Source: Siphonodentalium dalli
Lineage: Eukaryota > Mollusca > Scaphopoda > Gadilida > Siphonodentaliidae
Reading direction: 5' to 3'
Length of the DNA stretch: 64,000 bases
Assembly: GCA_032622095.1 (NCBI GenBank)
Contig: CP136066.1
Span: forward strand, 9,819,784 to 9,883,783
Both the position numbers and the translations under genes were made by a program. Shown in pieces: positions 24,434 through 36,139 of this stretch (positions are counted from its first letter, which is position 1; each line of letters begins with the position of its first letter). The notes under the pieces were generated by a model that saw only the letters and a list, made by a program, of their open reading frames with translations, was not told the origin of the DNA and did not search any database.

Positions 24434-24893
24434 GTGACCCGCCATATCAAATCCAGTCGTAAATCGGGATTTTTTTTTACCCTGTGCCAATGCATTCTCT
24501 TATATATGCGAGTCGACCATAGGTCGCCTCGCATATATAAGAGAATGCATTGGCCTAACAATTTTTTACAATTTTAATAATTTTTTCTTGTATTCTTTAA
24601 CAATTTTATAATTTCACCCATACAGAGCCCCAGACAAACGTGAGCAGACGACACTCTTCTGTATGCTTCTATATATGTGTGGGGCTCCCTGCAGGGTAAT
24701 GGATGTTTTTTTATTTTATGTCCTAAAAATTGTAAGAAACATTTATTTAAAAAAAATGATAAAATATTGTTAGGCCAATGCATTCTCTTATATATGCGAG
24801 GCGACCTATGGTCGACTCGCATATATAAGAGAATGCATTGGCACAGGGTAAAACAAATCCCGCCTTACGACTGGATTTGATATGGCGGGTCAC
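24434..24893. mobile_element. Hairpin-cassette MITE, GTGACCCGCC family, copy 1
   Basis: Terminal inverted repeats of about 45 bp begin GTGACCCGCCATATCAAA. The flanks AAAT/AAAT give a 4-bp target duplication. Inside are two inverted copies of a ~67-bp palindrome (arm CCAATGCATTCTCTTATATA) and a central hairpin with AGCCCCACACATATATAGA. The whole element is a nested foldback without coding capacity. Related copies: 30379-30831 and 35159-35611. Confidence 0.88.
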
Positions 24894-25106
24894 AAATTTG
24901 ATGCAAAAAGCTTGCATCAGATCACATGGCAACTGTTAGTCCTGCCTCGTGCATATTTGCTTTTTATCGGCAACATAACAGCGTGACGCGTAGAAAGTTT
25001 ATAATTTCTATAGCATATAAACCAACAAAGGTCAATTAGCTGGGTACCCATGCAAAACACCTTTTCGTAAAGTTTGGTACCCAACACACGCAATACGGCA
25101 GCAACA

Positions 25107-25137
25107 CAGTGACCTCGCTTATTAAGCGAGGTCACTG
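25107..25137. repeat. 31-bp palindrome
   Basis: The half-site CAGTGACCTCGCTTA is repeated inverted around a single central T. There is no coding context; it could act as a protein-binding site or extrude as a hairpin. Confidence 0.7.
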
Positions 25138-25140
25138 GGT

Positions 25141-25372
25141 CGCGGTCGTATTGGATTCATCCATCTCCGTTCCGTGGTTTCAGAGATTCTTCCAGACCCG
25201 GTTCCGTGGTTTTAGTGCTACTGGTCAAAGTTTTGGAGCAGCATTTCCATATATGGAGCTTTTGAATTATTCATGACTTCCATATATGGAATGCTACTCC
25301 AAAACTTTGACCTGTAGCACTAAAACCACAGAACCGGACCTGCATGGATTGGTGGATCCAATATGGCCGCAA
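25141..25372. mobile_element. Palindromic MITE-like element
   Basis: The inner arms GTGGTTTTAGTGCTACTGGT and CTACAGGTCAAAG-side complement fold over about 150 bp around TTCCATATATGGA motifs. An outer pair (GCGGTCGTATTGGATTC and its diverged complement near 25352-25372) extends the symmetry. The exact ends are uncertain. Confidence 0.55.
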
Positions 25373-25590
25373 GTTAGTGACAGGGCGAATACAATGACCC
25401 ATTCAGCTCCAGTGAATGTAGGACATTCCTATTTGACAACAAACTGTCAACTTGGTGACGCATTTCTCTTAAATTAATTTCTAGGACGTGTCGATATGTA
25501 CAAAAAACTGTCAATTAAGTGGCGCATTTCTCTTAAATTAATTTCGAGTGCGTATCGATATATATACATTTTTGAACTTGGGTTTTTCCT

Positions 25591-25745
25591 AGGTGGCAAT
25601 TGGATGCTCACTAAAATGTGTGCATCATTGACGAATAATAAGTCAATTGGAAACTTAAATACTGTCTCATACAGTACATCTGAAAATTTGACAGGCACCA
25701 TTTTGAAATGACCAACACCATCAATTTGGTGCCTGTCATTTCACA
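25591..25745 (+). repeat. Dispersed repeat shared with 50157-50312
   Basis: TAGGTGGCAATTGGATGCTC through GGTGCCTGTCATT is about 93 percent identical by eye to 50157-50312 in the same orientation. The 3' end holds a small inverted repeat (GACAGGCACCA against TGGTGCCTGTC). Related GACATTTTGTCAGGCACCA sequence occurs near 32010. No coding frame is shared. Confidence 0.7.
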
Positions 25746-25911
25746 ATGGCATTTAAGAATTTAAATTTTTTTTTTTGCAATATCAATTCTTTGTTTGGTA
25801 TTCATAAGTTATTTTAAATATCATAGTTTGACAAGTCAAATTATATTTATAGAATTATATGTTTTTGTAACTGGAAGGTCTGGAATTTTGAATGCTAGTA
25901 CGGTAAACAAT

Positions 25912-26010
25912 ATTTACTGTATATATTATAATAAGTAATTACTGTATATATTATAATAAGTAATTACTGTATATCTTATAATAAGTAAATACTGTATATC
26001 TGATAAGTAC
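25912..26010. repeat. Short tandem repeat, 25-bp unit, about 4 copies
   Basis: The unit is ATATATTATAATAAGTAATT plus ACTGT. The surrounding 25750-27048 is AT-rich with another small repeat (TATAATCTGACACTAC near 26360) and no supported gene. Confidence 0.8.
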
Positions 26011-27048
26011 TGTGTGGCGTGTGTGCTCTGGTGTGCTTCTCTTTCACATGTTATTGTGTGGCGTCCATTGTCTCTTTATCGTATAATTTTATTTGCATCC
26101 AAAGTACTTTCCTCTGCATAATAACAGTGATGGCTGAATAATATTGATTGATTTAGAATAATATTGAATGATTTAGAATAATATTAATTTATTTTGAATA
26201 ACTGCAAACGTGAAATTAATGTACATGACAGTTACATAACAAGAACATAAAATAAATATACGTTGTTGAACAGTTTTCAAGGATTGGGCCAAGTACCCAA
26301 ACATATTCAATATTGAATAAAAATGTTTGCTTGGAAAAAGAAAATCTGACACTACCAATATAATCTGACGCTATTGATATAATCTGACACTACCTATATA
26401 ATTTGACACTACAGATATGAAGTTCTTTAGTGCCTACATTTTTATTGGAAGATGCGTAGCTCATTTCAATGGCAGATATGGTTCCAAATAATTTCCCCCT
26501 TTTAAAAAACATTAATGAATGCAACATCACTGTTATTTGGCAGGGGGGGAATACTCTTATCTCATTGTGTTATGTGGTGGACCTCGCCACATATATTATA
26601 TTGTTTATTATTTGTTTTATATCGTAAAATATTGATTGTGATTTTATTCTGAAAATAAAGTGATATCGAAGAAATTTTAAATTGTGACTATACATGGTTC
26701 CAGGTTAGTAGTGACTGTCTGCCACAGATAACAAACATAAATTTAATTTTAAGGGGTTTCCATGCCTTATCTATATCAGGAGGTGGACAGTTTAGATGGA
26801 CCTACACAGAACACTACATAATTGTTAAGCTAGTACACCACAGGGAGGAATCTATGCTATCTGAAGACCACATCAAGCATATTCTATAAAAATTATTAAC
26901 GTTAAACAAGAGGACTTTAATCATATTTTTAGAAGGGAAAGTTTGGGAAGAGCATTCTCAGAAAGTATAACAAATTATTGAAAGTGTTTCAACGAATAAC
27001 TGCCATAAAAAGTACATGATCTGAACTAGTAACATGCTCGAATGAAAT

Positions 27049-27406
27049 TTAACCCTTTACCCAACAAACCGGCCAAATAAAGCTTCAACAGCCTAAAATA
27101 TCTTCGGTCTGTCTCAATAGAACCATACAAATATGGATATCATTGGAACAGGCTCCTTGACCACATTGTGATAGTTACAGTTATGCCCTGTGCCAACGCA
27201 TTCTCTTATATATGCGAGTCGACCATAGGTCGCCTCGCATATATAAGAGAATGCATTGGCCTTTTTTCTTACATTCTTTAACAATTTTATAATTTTTAAT
27301 GTGTTAAGCCAATGCATTCTTTTATATATGCGAGGCGACCTATGGTCGACTCGCATATATAAGAGAATGCATTGGCACAGGGCCGTTCTGTTGGGTAAAG
27401 GGTTAA
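27049..27406. mobile_element. TTAA-flanked hairpin-cassette MITE, TTAACCCTTTACCC family
   Basis: Ends are TTAACCCTTTACCCAACA and TGTTGGGTAAAGGGTTAA. TTAA followed by a CCC-starting terminal repeat is the piggyBac signature. Inside are two inverted 67-bp palindromes with arm CCAATGCATTCTCTTATATA. Other copies lie at 28676, 36140, 39414, 54665 and 55312. Confidence 0.85.
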
Positions 27407-27498
27407 TGGAGAGCAACACTGCTGAATATGCATATGGTATGCTGGTCATTCACTCAATCAAGGAGCAATCAACTGAAAATAGGTCACATTATTAGAGA

Positions 27499-27715
27499 TA
27501 CAGTAATGCTCTAAGTCATTGACTCTTTAACTACAGCAGAATTATGGGTAACTTTTCCGGATTTAGTCGGAAATATGGCTTGTTGCCATTCATCGGAAAG
27601 CTCTCCCCGAGAGCTTTCTGATGAATGGCAACAAGCCATATTTCCGACTAAATCCGGAAAACTTACCAATAATTCTGCTGTAGTTAAAGAGTCGATTACT
27701 TAGAGCATTACTGTA
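27499..27715. mobile_element. Near-perfect palindromic MITE with TA flanks, copy 1
   Basis: Arms of about 105 bp begin TACAGTAATGCTCTAAG and meet at AAAGCTCTC/GAGAGCTTT. TA at both ends fits Tc1/mariner target duplication. Copies: 31010, 33503, 37444 and 44693. Confidence 0.85.
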
Positions 27716-27837
27716 GCTGGTCAGCTGGGGATTTGGCTATGGACATATGACCTAAAACTCATCTCAGCCCAAAGGTTTATATGACAAGACACTATTTCAA
27801 GGCTTGTGACTGCCCCTTGCCCTTCGGTGGTTAAATG

Positions 27838-27990
27838 ATTGATTGATTGGGGTTTAATGTCACTTTCAGCAACTAAGACCATATCATGACATTGCCAGTT
27901 TTAGTTTAGTTTTGTTTTTATGTGTAACCAATCAGGTAAGCGGGTGTAAGACCAGGTAACACGAGTTCCAGGGTAAGCAACACCAAACCT
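27838..27990. mobile_element. SINE-like fragment with GATT-repeat end
   Basis: It starts with TGATTGATTGATTGGGGTTT, followed by a TAATGTCRCTTTCAG-type block; a second start of the same family lies at 28583-28645. The form resembles tails of invertebrate SINE/LINE elements. The class is inference, and a following 86-codon open frame (28048-28308) has no recognisable domain. Confidence 0.35.
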
Positions 27991-28675
27991 AGCACACCAG
28001 AATGACAGAAAACAAGTCAAAGTGAAGCACTGGCAGGTAGACCATAAATGGCCTATTTGTTAGTCAACATAGGTTTTAGTAAGAAAGAAAAACGCCTCAA
28101 ACATATTCGTCATTTTACCCACATAATATTGGCGGAGAAAAATGTAATGGATGTCAAGAACAAGAGGAGAGTGTCTGCAAAGTATATGAAAGAATGGGGA
28201 TATATTAGGGTCAGGGTCCCAATCACATGTAGACACTGTGTTCCTCGTGTTCTTGGCAAAAATTTTGAGTCGGAGAGCAAGATCCCGGAGCGGCTGAAAT
28301 TCTTTTGAAAAGTAATTAAGAACGTACAGATCGAAAGAGGGTAATTAAAATCAAAGATAACTAAGAATTTGTAATTTACGGAAAAAGGTAAAACTTAAAA
28401 ATTTCAGAAGACCAAAGAGGTAAAGTTTTGAAAAGTCAAAAGATAGATACAAACAATAGGATCTTCCTCAGTTGCAAGTCGCTAACCTGTGCCATATTAA
28501 GCATATGAACACAAACTTTTCGGCCTTTACTCGCAACTTTAATACTTATTGGATCATAGAATGCTGATGTTGGGGTGTAATTTGATTGATTGATTGGGGT
28601 TTAATGTCGCTGTCAGACCATAATACGACAATGACAATTTTAGTGGTGGATGAAATCTGCACACTTACGGCTAAT

Positions 28676-29065
28676 TTAACCCTTTACCCAACAAACCGGC
28701 CAAATAAAGCTTCAACAGCCTAAAATATCTTCGGTCTGTCTCAATAGAACCATACAAATATGGATATCATTGGAACCGGCTCCTTGACCACATTGTGATA
28801 GTTACAGTTATGCCCTGTGCCAATGCATTCTCTTATATATGCGAGTCGACCATAGGTCGCCTCGCATATATAAGAGAATGCATTGGCCTAAAAAAAATCT
28901 TTTATTAACACTTTTTACCATTTTTTCTTACATTCTTTAACATTTTTATAATTTTTAATGTGTTAAGCCAATGCATTCTCTTATATATGCGAGGCGACCT
29001 ATGGTCAACTCGCATATATAAGAGAATGCATTGGCACAGGACCGTTCTGTTGGGTAAAGGGTTAA
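28676..29065. mobile_element. TTAA-flanked hairpin-cassette MITE, copy 2
   Basis: Same termini and two-palindrome layout as 27049-27406, including the AACCGGCTCCTTGACCACAT subterminal block. The right palindrome carries a loop change (GGTCAACTCG). Confidence 0.85.
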
Positions 29066-29106
29066 TAGTGATTTCAATGGCTGATAAACTCATCGATCAT
29101 GTGCGG

Positions 29107-29350
29107 CAAACCACCGGCCATCGGCGAGTAACTGGTATCTCCACAAACCACCGGCGAGTAACTGGTATCTCCACAAACCACCGGCGAGTAACTGGTATCT
29201 CCACCAGATAACAAACCATCGGCGAGTAACTGGTATCTCCACAAACCACCGGCGAGTAACTGGTATCTCCACAAACCACCGGCGAGTAACTGGTATCTCC
29301 ACCAGATAACAAACCACCGGCGAGTAACTGGTATCTCCACCAGATAACAA
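29107..29350. repeat. Minisatellite, 30-bp unit, about 8 copies
   Basis: The unit is AAACCACCGGCGAGTAACTG plus GTATCTCCAC. Some units carry an extra CAGATAAC, making 38 bp. All frames stay open because the unit length is divisible by three, which explains the apparent small proteins here. Confidence 0.93.
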
Positions 29351-29374
29351 TTTTGAGTTACAAAGTCCATGATG

Positions 29375-29460
29375 GAAACATGTGAACTTGAAACCTTATC
29401 ACAAGCGCTGGAGTTGCGAAACGGCTTGGAGTTGTACCCCTAACCCATTGAGCCACCCAG
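29375..29460 (-). mobile_element. tRNA-derived SINE head or tRNA relic
   Basis: On the minus strand, TGGCTCAATGG (29445-29455) matches a pol III box A and GGTTTCAAGTTC (29383-29394) resembles box B, about 50 bp apart. No full tRNA cloverleaf was established. Confidence 0.5.
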
Positions 29461-30054
29461 TGGTTAAATGACATTCTGGAAGGGTTGTGAATAAGAAAAA
29501 ACAAAAACACTTGTGTCTGTAAAATTGTAATTGTAAAAGTGGTCACGTGTAATGTACAAGATTATGTTTGCTGCCATTCAGACAATAAATAAAACAACAT
29601 CGTAAACTTTAATAATGTGACTAACAACCCTAATCGTGGGGGTGCAGAGTATAATTGTATTTAGGTAATGCCATAACTAATGGAATAGCCATCAGAATCC
29701 CTAATCTTGGGCCGAAAGGTTTTATGGATTTTTTTTATCATGGAAACATCAACATACAAGATAACTGTCTGTGCATTTCTTCGCACACTTAATTTTTTTC
29801 TTATATTCTTTAACAATTTGATCATTTTTATAATTTTTTCTAACATTCTTTAATAATTTTATCATTTTTTCTTACATTCTTTACCAATTTTTTATCATTT
29901 TTTATCATTTCTTACATTCTTTAACAAATTTTTATTATTTTTTTCATTTTTTCTTACATTTTCTAACAATTATAAAAAATATAAAATTTGTTAGGCCAAT
30001 GCATTGGCACAGGGTTTTTTCAGGAAAATTCAGGAAGCTCCCATCATGAAACGG

Positions 30055-30373
30055 TTAAAGGGGTACTCTACACTAAATCCAGCCATTTATGGGACAATGT
30101 CCTACTATACTCAACAGAATATATGCAATAAATGAATTAATTTGAGCCATGTGTTCTATGATCGATGCAACTAACAGGGTAATTAACTAATTATAATGAG
30201 TTAATGACTCAACCCATAAACTCATTTTCATTATAATTACCATGTTGTTTTACATCGTTCATAAAGTAAATGAGTGTATTTTACACTAATCCATGGCTCA
30301 AATTTATTCATTTGTGAGTGTAATAGGAAATGGTCCCATAAATGGGCGGATTTATTGTACAGTCCCTCTTTAA
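30055..30373. mobile_element. TTAA-flanked MITE, TTAAAGGGGTACT family
   Basis: The left end TTAAAGGGGTACTCTACAC and the right end complement share TAAATCC and CCATTTATGGGAC blocks. The internal ATTACCATGTTGTT motif is also in the sister copy at 41383-41762. Confidence 0.7.
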
Positions 30374-30378
30374 TATAT

Positions 30379-30831
30379 GTGACCCGCCATATCAAATTCA
30401 GTCGTAAGGGATTTTTTTACCCTGTGCCAATGCATTCTCTTATATATGCGAGTCGACCATAGGTCGCCTCGCATATATAAGAGAATGCATTGGCCTAACA
30501 ATTTTTTATAATTTTTTTAAAATAAATGTTTCTTACAATTTTTAGGACATAAAATAAAAAACATCCATTACCCTGCAGGGAGCCCCACACATATATAGAA
30601 GCATATATAAGAGTGTCGTCTGCTCATGTTTGTCTGGGGCTCTGTATGGGTGAAATTATAAAATTGTTAAAGAATACAAGAAAAAGTTATTAAAATTGTA
30701 AAAAATTGTTAGGCCAATGCATTCTCTTATATATGCGAGGCGACCTATGGTCGACTCGCATTTATAAGTGAATGCATTGGCACAGGGTAAAAAAATCCCG
30801 ACTTACGACTGGATTTGATATGGCGGGTCAC
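30379..30831. mobile_element. Hairpin-cassette MITE, GTGACCCGCC family, copy 2
   Basis: Terminal repeats GTGACCCGCCATATCAAA with ATAT flanks on both sides (4-bp target duplication). Two 67-bp palindromes and the central AGCCCCACACATATATAGA hairpin are present. Confidence 0.88.
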
Positions 30832-31009
30832 ATATGTATATCCAAAACATAGAGAAATAATAACAATTTCCATCGTTGTACATATACAGGGTAACTAATA
30901 AAATGCATGCAGAAAGGCCCAGTGATTGTCTCAAATGTTAATGTCACAGGTTAGATAACAGTGTAAAACCTACGTAGGTGAGTAACGCCTTTCTCAGGAG
31001 CGGATAGTA

Positions 31010-31202
31010 TACAGTAACGCTCTAATTAATCTACTCCTTAACCACAGCAGAATTATGGGTAACTGTTCAGGATTTAGTCAAAAATATGGCTTGTTGCCAT
31101 TCATCGGAAAGCTCTCGGCGAGCCATATTTCCGACTAAATCCTGAAAAGTTTCACATAATTCTGCTGTTGTTAAGGAGTAAATTAATTGGAGCATTACTG
31201 TA
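31010..31202. mobile_element. Palindromic TA-flanked MITE, copy 2 (centre deleted)
   Basis: Same arms as 27499-27715, but the second arm has lost the segment around the centre. Confidence 0.8.
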
Positions 31203-31399
31203 ACTGTAATGTCATCAGAAAAATCATGTGGAGGATCATGCCATAGACAATGATGATATCTAAATCCTGAATAACAGTTAACAGAGGGGGGGGGGTCACC
31301 CCTAACCCCTTAAATCCTAATACCATTTAACACAGAGGGGTGTCACCCCCCCCTTACTCGGTACCGGTTACTGATGAATCCAGCGTACCACCTGATTCA

Positions 31400-31773
31400 T
31401 CAAATCAAATTGTCTGGAGTATCTGAAATTTTGCGAAAACACTGTGGCAATGCATTCTCTTATGTATGCGAATCTCCCATAGGGAGCCTGGCATATATAA
31501 GAAAAAACATTTACCTTGATAGCCAGTAGTCTCTTATATATGTGCTCCCTAATGGGGACTCGTATATATAAGAGAATGTACGGGCACAGGGTCTTTAAGT
31601 GCAGCTCCTGTCATGAAAAGGTCAATGCTGCACCAGCGCAGCTCCCGTCATGAAAAGGTCAATGCTGCACCAGCGCAGCTCCCGTCATGAAAAGGTCAAT
31701 GCTGCACCAGCGCAGCTCCCATCATGAAAGGGTCAATGCTGCACCAGCGCAGCTCCCATCATGAAAGGGTTAA
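31400..31773. mobile_element. TTAA-family MITE with internal 37-bp tandem repeat
   Basis: It contains variant palindromes (GCGAATCTCCCATAGGGAGC) and ends ATCATGAAAGGGTTAA. Between about 31599 and 31770 its terminal block CAGCGCAGCTCCCGTCATGA has been amplified as a 37-bp tandem repeat of about 4.5 copies. The left end is degenerate. Confidence 0.65.
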
Positions 31774-32771
31774 ATTCTCAATTTAGTCTCCGAATCGTAT
31801 CATTTTTTATATTGAGTCGTCAGTTTTGATTCGATTCACGGTATATGAACTCAGATATATTCTCGTTGTCTTATCGTCTACCAAAGCTTCAAAACATAAA
31901 AATAAATGACAATACTTTTTATAAAAAAAAATTCATCAAAGATTGGAATCATCTGCGACATTAGCCTATCAAAGTGCACTGCAACAAGACTTATTTTTAT
32001 TTGACTGTCTGACATTTTGTCAGGCACCAAACAGACATGGTCTGACATTTCAAAATGAGGCCTGACATTTCTTTTTTATCACCCAATATAATGCCAATTG
32101 AAACTAATAATGATGTATTATCCCCCAATTATGTTCCTCTTCTCCATTGTCATTTTTTTTACTACAAATAATGCAAATCTGCCCACCCTGGCCACAACAT
32201 CAAACATGCTTAATTCTAAGGTTATAGAAATCTTCAATTGCTCTGATCCTGGTGCAGCGGCGCTGTTACTAGTACCATGTAAGGGTAGGCCTATCAAATA
32301 ACTCAATATTTCAACCTGACATTATGTCAGACAGTTTCAGAACAGAGCCTGACAACCTATAAAAATTTGAATTTGGCATCTGACAATTGTCCATGTCAGA
32401 CCACTTATTTGGAGCCTTGAGTCACTGCAAACTTCAACGGCAAACACAATCATAGACTCGAAATCACTTGCGGTGACCTATCATAGACTCAAAATCACTT
32501 GCGGTGACCTATCATAAGTCAATGGACTATTCATGATCACACAATAAGCAGCTCTCAGCCAAATTAGTTCTTAAATCAATTCTACTTCAATATCCAATAT
32601 TTTATTTGGGATATAACATGGCATGTTCAAAACACAAATGCCACATTTATATAACCAAGAACATACAATCTGAAGACTCACATACAAGTCAGAACTTATA
32701 AATGCGCACATATCGTCGGCTATTATTACATTGTACTGTGGCTCATTATCCACAATGATATAAAGTTATTA
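31774..32771. other. No gene seen; inverted TGTCAGGC-type repeats
   Basis: Between 32000 and 32410 the words GTCTGACATT, TGTCAGGCACC and TGACATTATGTCAGAC recur in both orientations, so this is probably a decayed palindromic element. A 30-bp block (CATAGACTCAAAATCACTTG type) is duplicated at 32450-32515. Confidence 0.45.
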
Positions 32772-32922
32772 CACAATGTTGTGTACAGTATGTGCATTTC
32801 TTGTACGAGTCCAGGTTTTGGTGAAAAGTCATATTGGACGAGACATGCATTGTTGAGTCCAATATGACATTTCACCACAACCAGGACGAGCACAAGAAAA
32901 ACACACACTGTACACAACATTG
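32772..32922. repeat. About 150-bp imperfect palindrome
   Basis: The arms ACAATGTTGTGTACAGT and GTCCAATATGACATTTCACC-side complement pair around 32845. A smaller related AGTCATATTGAAC hairpin lies at 33200-33255. Confidence 0.6.
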
Positions 32923-33502
32923 TATTATGACATTTTTATTATCCATCTGTATGTTTATCCAAATTTTGGGAATAAAACTTTTGTGGTTATTTTTGGTATT
33001 TGTCGGCATTTAATTCACTATAAAACCTGTATTTGATCATCAGAAAGCATTATTTTGAACAGTAAACACAGAAGTGAAGAAAAAACTCAATGCGGAAGGG
33101 AAACCTCTGATAAATCCACCAGTGTTGCGCGTGCATCACAATTTCACCGATTCATTTCGCAATAGAGTTAATTCGTGATGTCATGGAATCTCAATAAAAA
33201 AAGTCATATTGAACACTCGGGAGTCCAGTATGACTTTTGGGAGTCCAATATGACTTTTTCTCGGATTATCACGTGGCGGCTTTTGCCCAATCGGAAATAG
33301 TGTTAGTTAGGGATGGATAATAATAATGAATTTGACAAAATTAGAAAATCAAATAAAAAATTTTGTTTTCCTGTCAGAATCTAAATATCTCCAGGTCATA
33401 GAAACAAAAAATGTCCAAACTGAGACAAAATGTATGATGTTAGCCAAAAGCAGACAATATCTATTTTTATTAATTATAGATGGCGGCTGTTAGAAGATGA
33501 GG

Positions 33503-33720
33503 TACAGTAATGCTCTAAGTAATCGACTCCTTAACCACAGCAGAATTATGGGTAACTTTTCAGGATTTAGTTGGAAATATGGCTTGTTGCCATTCATCGG
33601 AAAGCTCTCAGTGAGAGCTTTCAGATGAATGGCAACAAGCCATATTTCCGACTAAATCCTGAAAAGTTACCCATAATTCTGCTGTGGTTAAGGAGTCGAT
33701 TACTTAAGAGCATTACTGTA
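33503..33720. mobile_element. Palindromic TA-flanked MITE, copy 3 (most complete)
   Basis: 218 bp from TACAGTAATGCTC to GAGCATTACTGTA. The arms are almost perfectly complementary and both ends are TA. Confidence 0.87.
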
Positions 33721-33978
33721 TATCACATATCCCCACCTCCAATCATATCACATAACATGTGAAGAATACATGTGGTGGTCATTGTTCTTCAGTCATATTC
33801 CACACAAATTTTAAATAGTTCACAAATCAAAATTTGAGACACAATTTGTCGATAACAACCTAACTCAGAAAAATAAGCATAAAATAGATAACAAGGTTTT
33901 ATTTATGGATGAAATATAACAACAAAGATGTCTAACCCATAGAGAACCCCACATAGACTGGAACAAAGATGACTCGGG

Positions 33979-34137
33979 CTGTCACTCAGGCCTGAATTTA
34001 GTGTGCCTGTCATTTTCAGAATGAGGTACCCAGAGGGTGAATTTAGTGACGCGTTCCTGCATAGCAGGCTAGCATCACAAAATTCACCCTCTGTGGACCT
34101 CATTCTGCTTTATGACAGGCACACTAAACTCAGGCTT
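33979..34137. mobile_element. Palindromic MITE, AGAGGGTGAATTTAGTGA family
   Basis: Arms contain GCCTGAATTTAGTGTGCCTG, AGAATGAGGTACCCAGAGGG and GTGAATTTAGTGA, then the complements. Related copies or fragments: 34400-34485, 37066, 40709, 43351, 47578 and 56818. Confidence 0.75.
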
Positions 34138-34227
34138 GCTGTAACTTATGCCTTTGTATGATGGATCAGGCTGCCACTTATGACTAAGCATGACAAATCA
34201 GGCTCTCTACTACAAGCCTGAGTTTAG

Positions 34228-34322
34228 TGTGTATAACCTATAGAGAGCCCCAAATAGACTGGAGCAGATGACACTCTGTACAGCATGCTTCCATCTGGGG
34301 GAGGATCCCTGTGGGTTAAACA
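34228..34322. mobile_element. Small hairpin element, AGAGAGCCCCAAATAGACTG family
   Basis: Shares AGAGCCCC-ATAGACTGGAGCAG and GACGACACTC words with 37209-37312 and 47371-47555, and resembles the central hairpin of the GTGACC-family elements. Its right end is TGTGGGTTAA. Confidence 0.6.
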
Positions 34323-34516
34323 TTAAAACTTATGTTTAATAAGTAATATAGCAGATAATATGATAATAAAGAAACTTTCCAGAGAAAATGAGGCCTAAGC
34401 AGAATGAGGTCATCAGAGGGTGAATTTAGTGATGCTAGCCCACTGAATTCACCCTCTGGGGACCCCATTCTCACACTAAACTCTCGAAATGGCATTAACC
34501 ATATATAACTATTATT

Positions 34517-35096
34517 CCTTACTCGTATTAAATTCGTGCAGTACTATTTTTCGCTCAGTTTTGCATTCGCGCACTTTAAATTCACGCACCTAGCTGCACG
34601 AATTCAAAACTGAGAAAACTCTTTTCGTAATATTTCTGTGATATTTTCGTATATCTTGGAGCTGATGACAGTTTCGGTTCTTAGTCATTGCTGGAGCTAG
34701 TATATGTGTATTATCACCATCGAGGCGGATTTACATCGTGTAGACAATAAACTACTAACTACATACATGATAATTTTGTGGCGACCTGGACTATTAGCAT
34801 TTTTCTTATACAAGCATTTCAACAATTTCTATGTTACAATGATTTGTCGCTTGAATTCTGAGCAATGGTCTTGATAGCGGTTAGCCGAATGTAAATATAT
34901 GCATATATGTATTGGCGTAATTGTCTATTCAACCGTTCATAATATATGTAAACTCAGCAACATAGCACTCTTTTATTTCATATGGACTGTGGTTTAGATT
35001 AATCTTGGGAGTCGTACTATTTTTCGCTCAGTTTTAAATTTGCGCACCGATGGGTGCGCGAAAAATAGTACTGCGCGAATTTAAATATGAGTAAGG
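34517..35096. mobile_element. MITE with ATTCGCGCA-type terminal inverted repeats
   Basis: The left end CCTTACTCGTATTAAATTCG and the right end CGAATTTAAATATGAGTAAG are inverted copies, followed inward by GTACTATTTTTCGC and its complement. Length is about 580 bp, with no coding capacity. Confidence 0.75.
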
Positions 35097-35158
35097 TAGT
35101 TGAATTATTATGCACCAGACCTGATGACAATGAACAACTAATTATATATTGATTAATT

Positions 35159-35611
35159 GTGACCCGCCATATCAAATCCAGTCGTAAGTTGGGATTTTTT
35201 TTAACCTGTGCCAATGCATTCTCTTATATATGCGAGTCGACCATAGGTCGCCTCGCATATATAAGAGAATGCATTGGCCTAACAATTTTTTATCATTTTT
35301 TTAAAATAAATGTTTCTTACAATTTTTAGGACATAAAATAAAAAACATCTTTCCCTACAGGGAGCCCCACACATATATAGAAGCATATAGAAGAGTGTCG
35401 TCTGCTCATGTTTGTCTGGGGCTCTGTATGGGTGAAATTATAAAATTGTTAAAGAATACAAAAATTATATTAAATTGTAAAAAATTGTTAGGCCAATGCA
35501 TTCTCTTATATATGCGAGGCGACCTATGGTCGACTCGCATATATAAGAGAATGCATTGGCACAGGGAAAAAAAAATCCCAACTTACGACTGGATTTGATA
35601 TGGCGGGTCAC
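35159..35611. mobile_element. Hairpin-cassette MITE, GTGACCCGCC family, copy 3
   Basis: Terminal repeats as in copies 1 and 2. Flanks AATT/AATT give a third independent 4-bp target duplication. Confidence 0.88.
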
Positions 35612-35634
35612 AATTTTGTTTCATTTTTATATTT

Positions 35635-35795
35635 GATACAAACTCCATGTAGCGCCCTCTCCGTTATCACCGCGATAGATCACTGCCTGAAGGGTGGTAC
35701 TTTGCATCTATTTTTACGTATCGTCGGAACTATATTTAGTCACCTATTATCTTATTTTGACCACCAAAAGTTGGCAATAATGGTAAATCTTTCGG
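35635..35795 (-). repeat. Dispersed repeat, inverted copy of 6965-7128
   Basis: AAACTCCATGTAGCGCCCTC through TTTTGACCACCAAA matches the reverse complement of the sequence beside the foldback element. Confidence 0.65.
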
Positions 35796-36139
35796 TATTG
35801 ATAAGAACAATATGAACTGAGCCAGACAAAGACAATTTTAATCCTAAAACATAAGAACTAAGATCATGTCAGAAACCTTACCAAATGTCCTTGTGGCAGT
35901 GATATCTCAGCGGAGCGATGGGAGATAACTCTGCCTGGGTTTGACCGAAATAGTGACCTCTTCACTGGAATAATGCGGAAAGTGGCAAATTACAATAGGC
36001 TGTTGTCAATTTGTATAACTCCAGTCGGAGGCTTTTAGCCCGAAAATCCCATGTACCTTCTGGTACCTTCTAAAGTGTTTTACATTCTGGTACCTTATAA
36101 AGTGTTTTTAGTTTCTACAATTAAATCTGATCCCATGCA

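Noticed and set aside
29074-29370. Overlapping repeat proteins (RRWFVEIPVT type)
   Set aside because: The 30-bp tandem repeat is divisible by three and is open in several frames at once.
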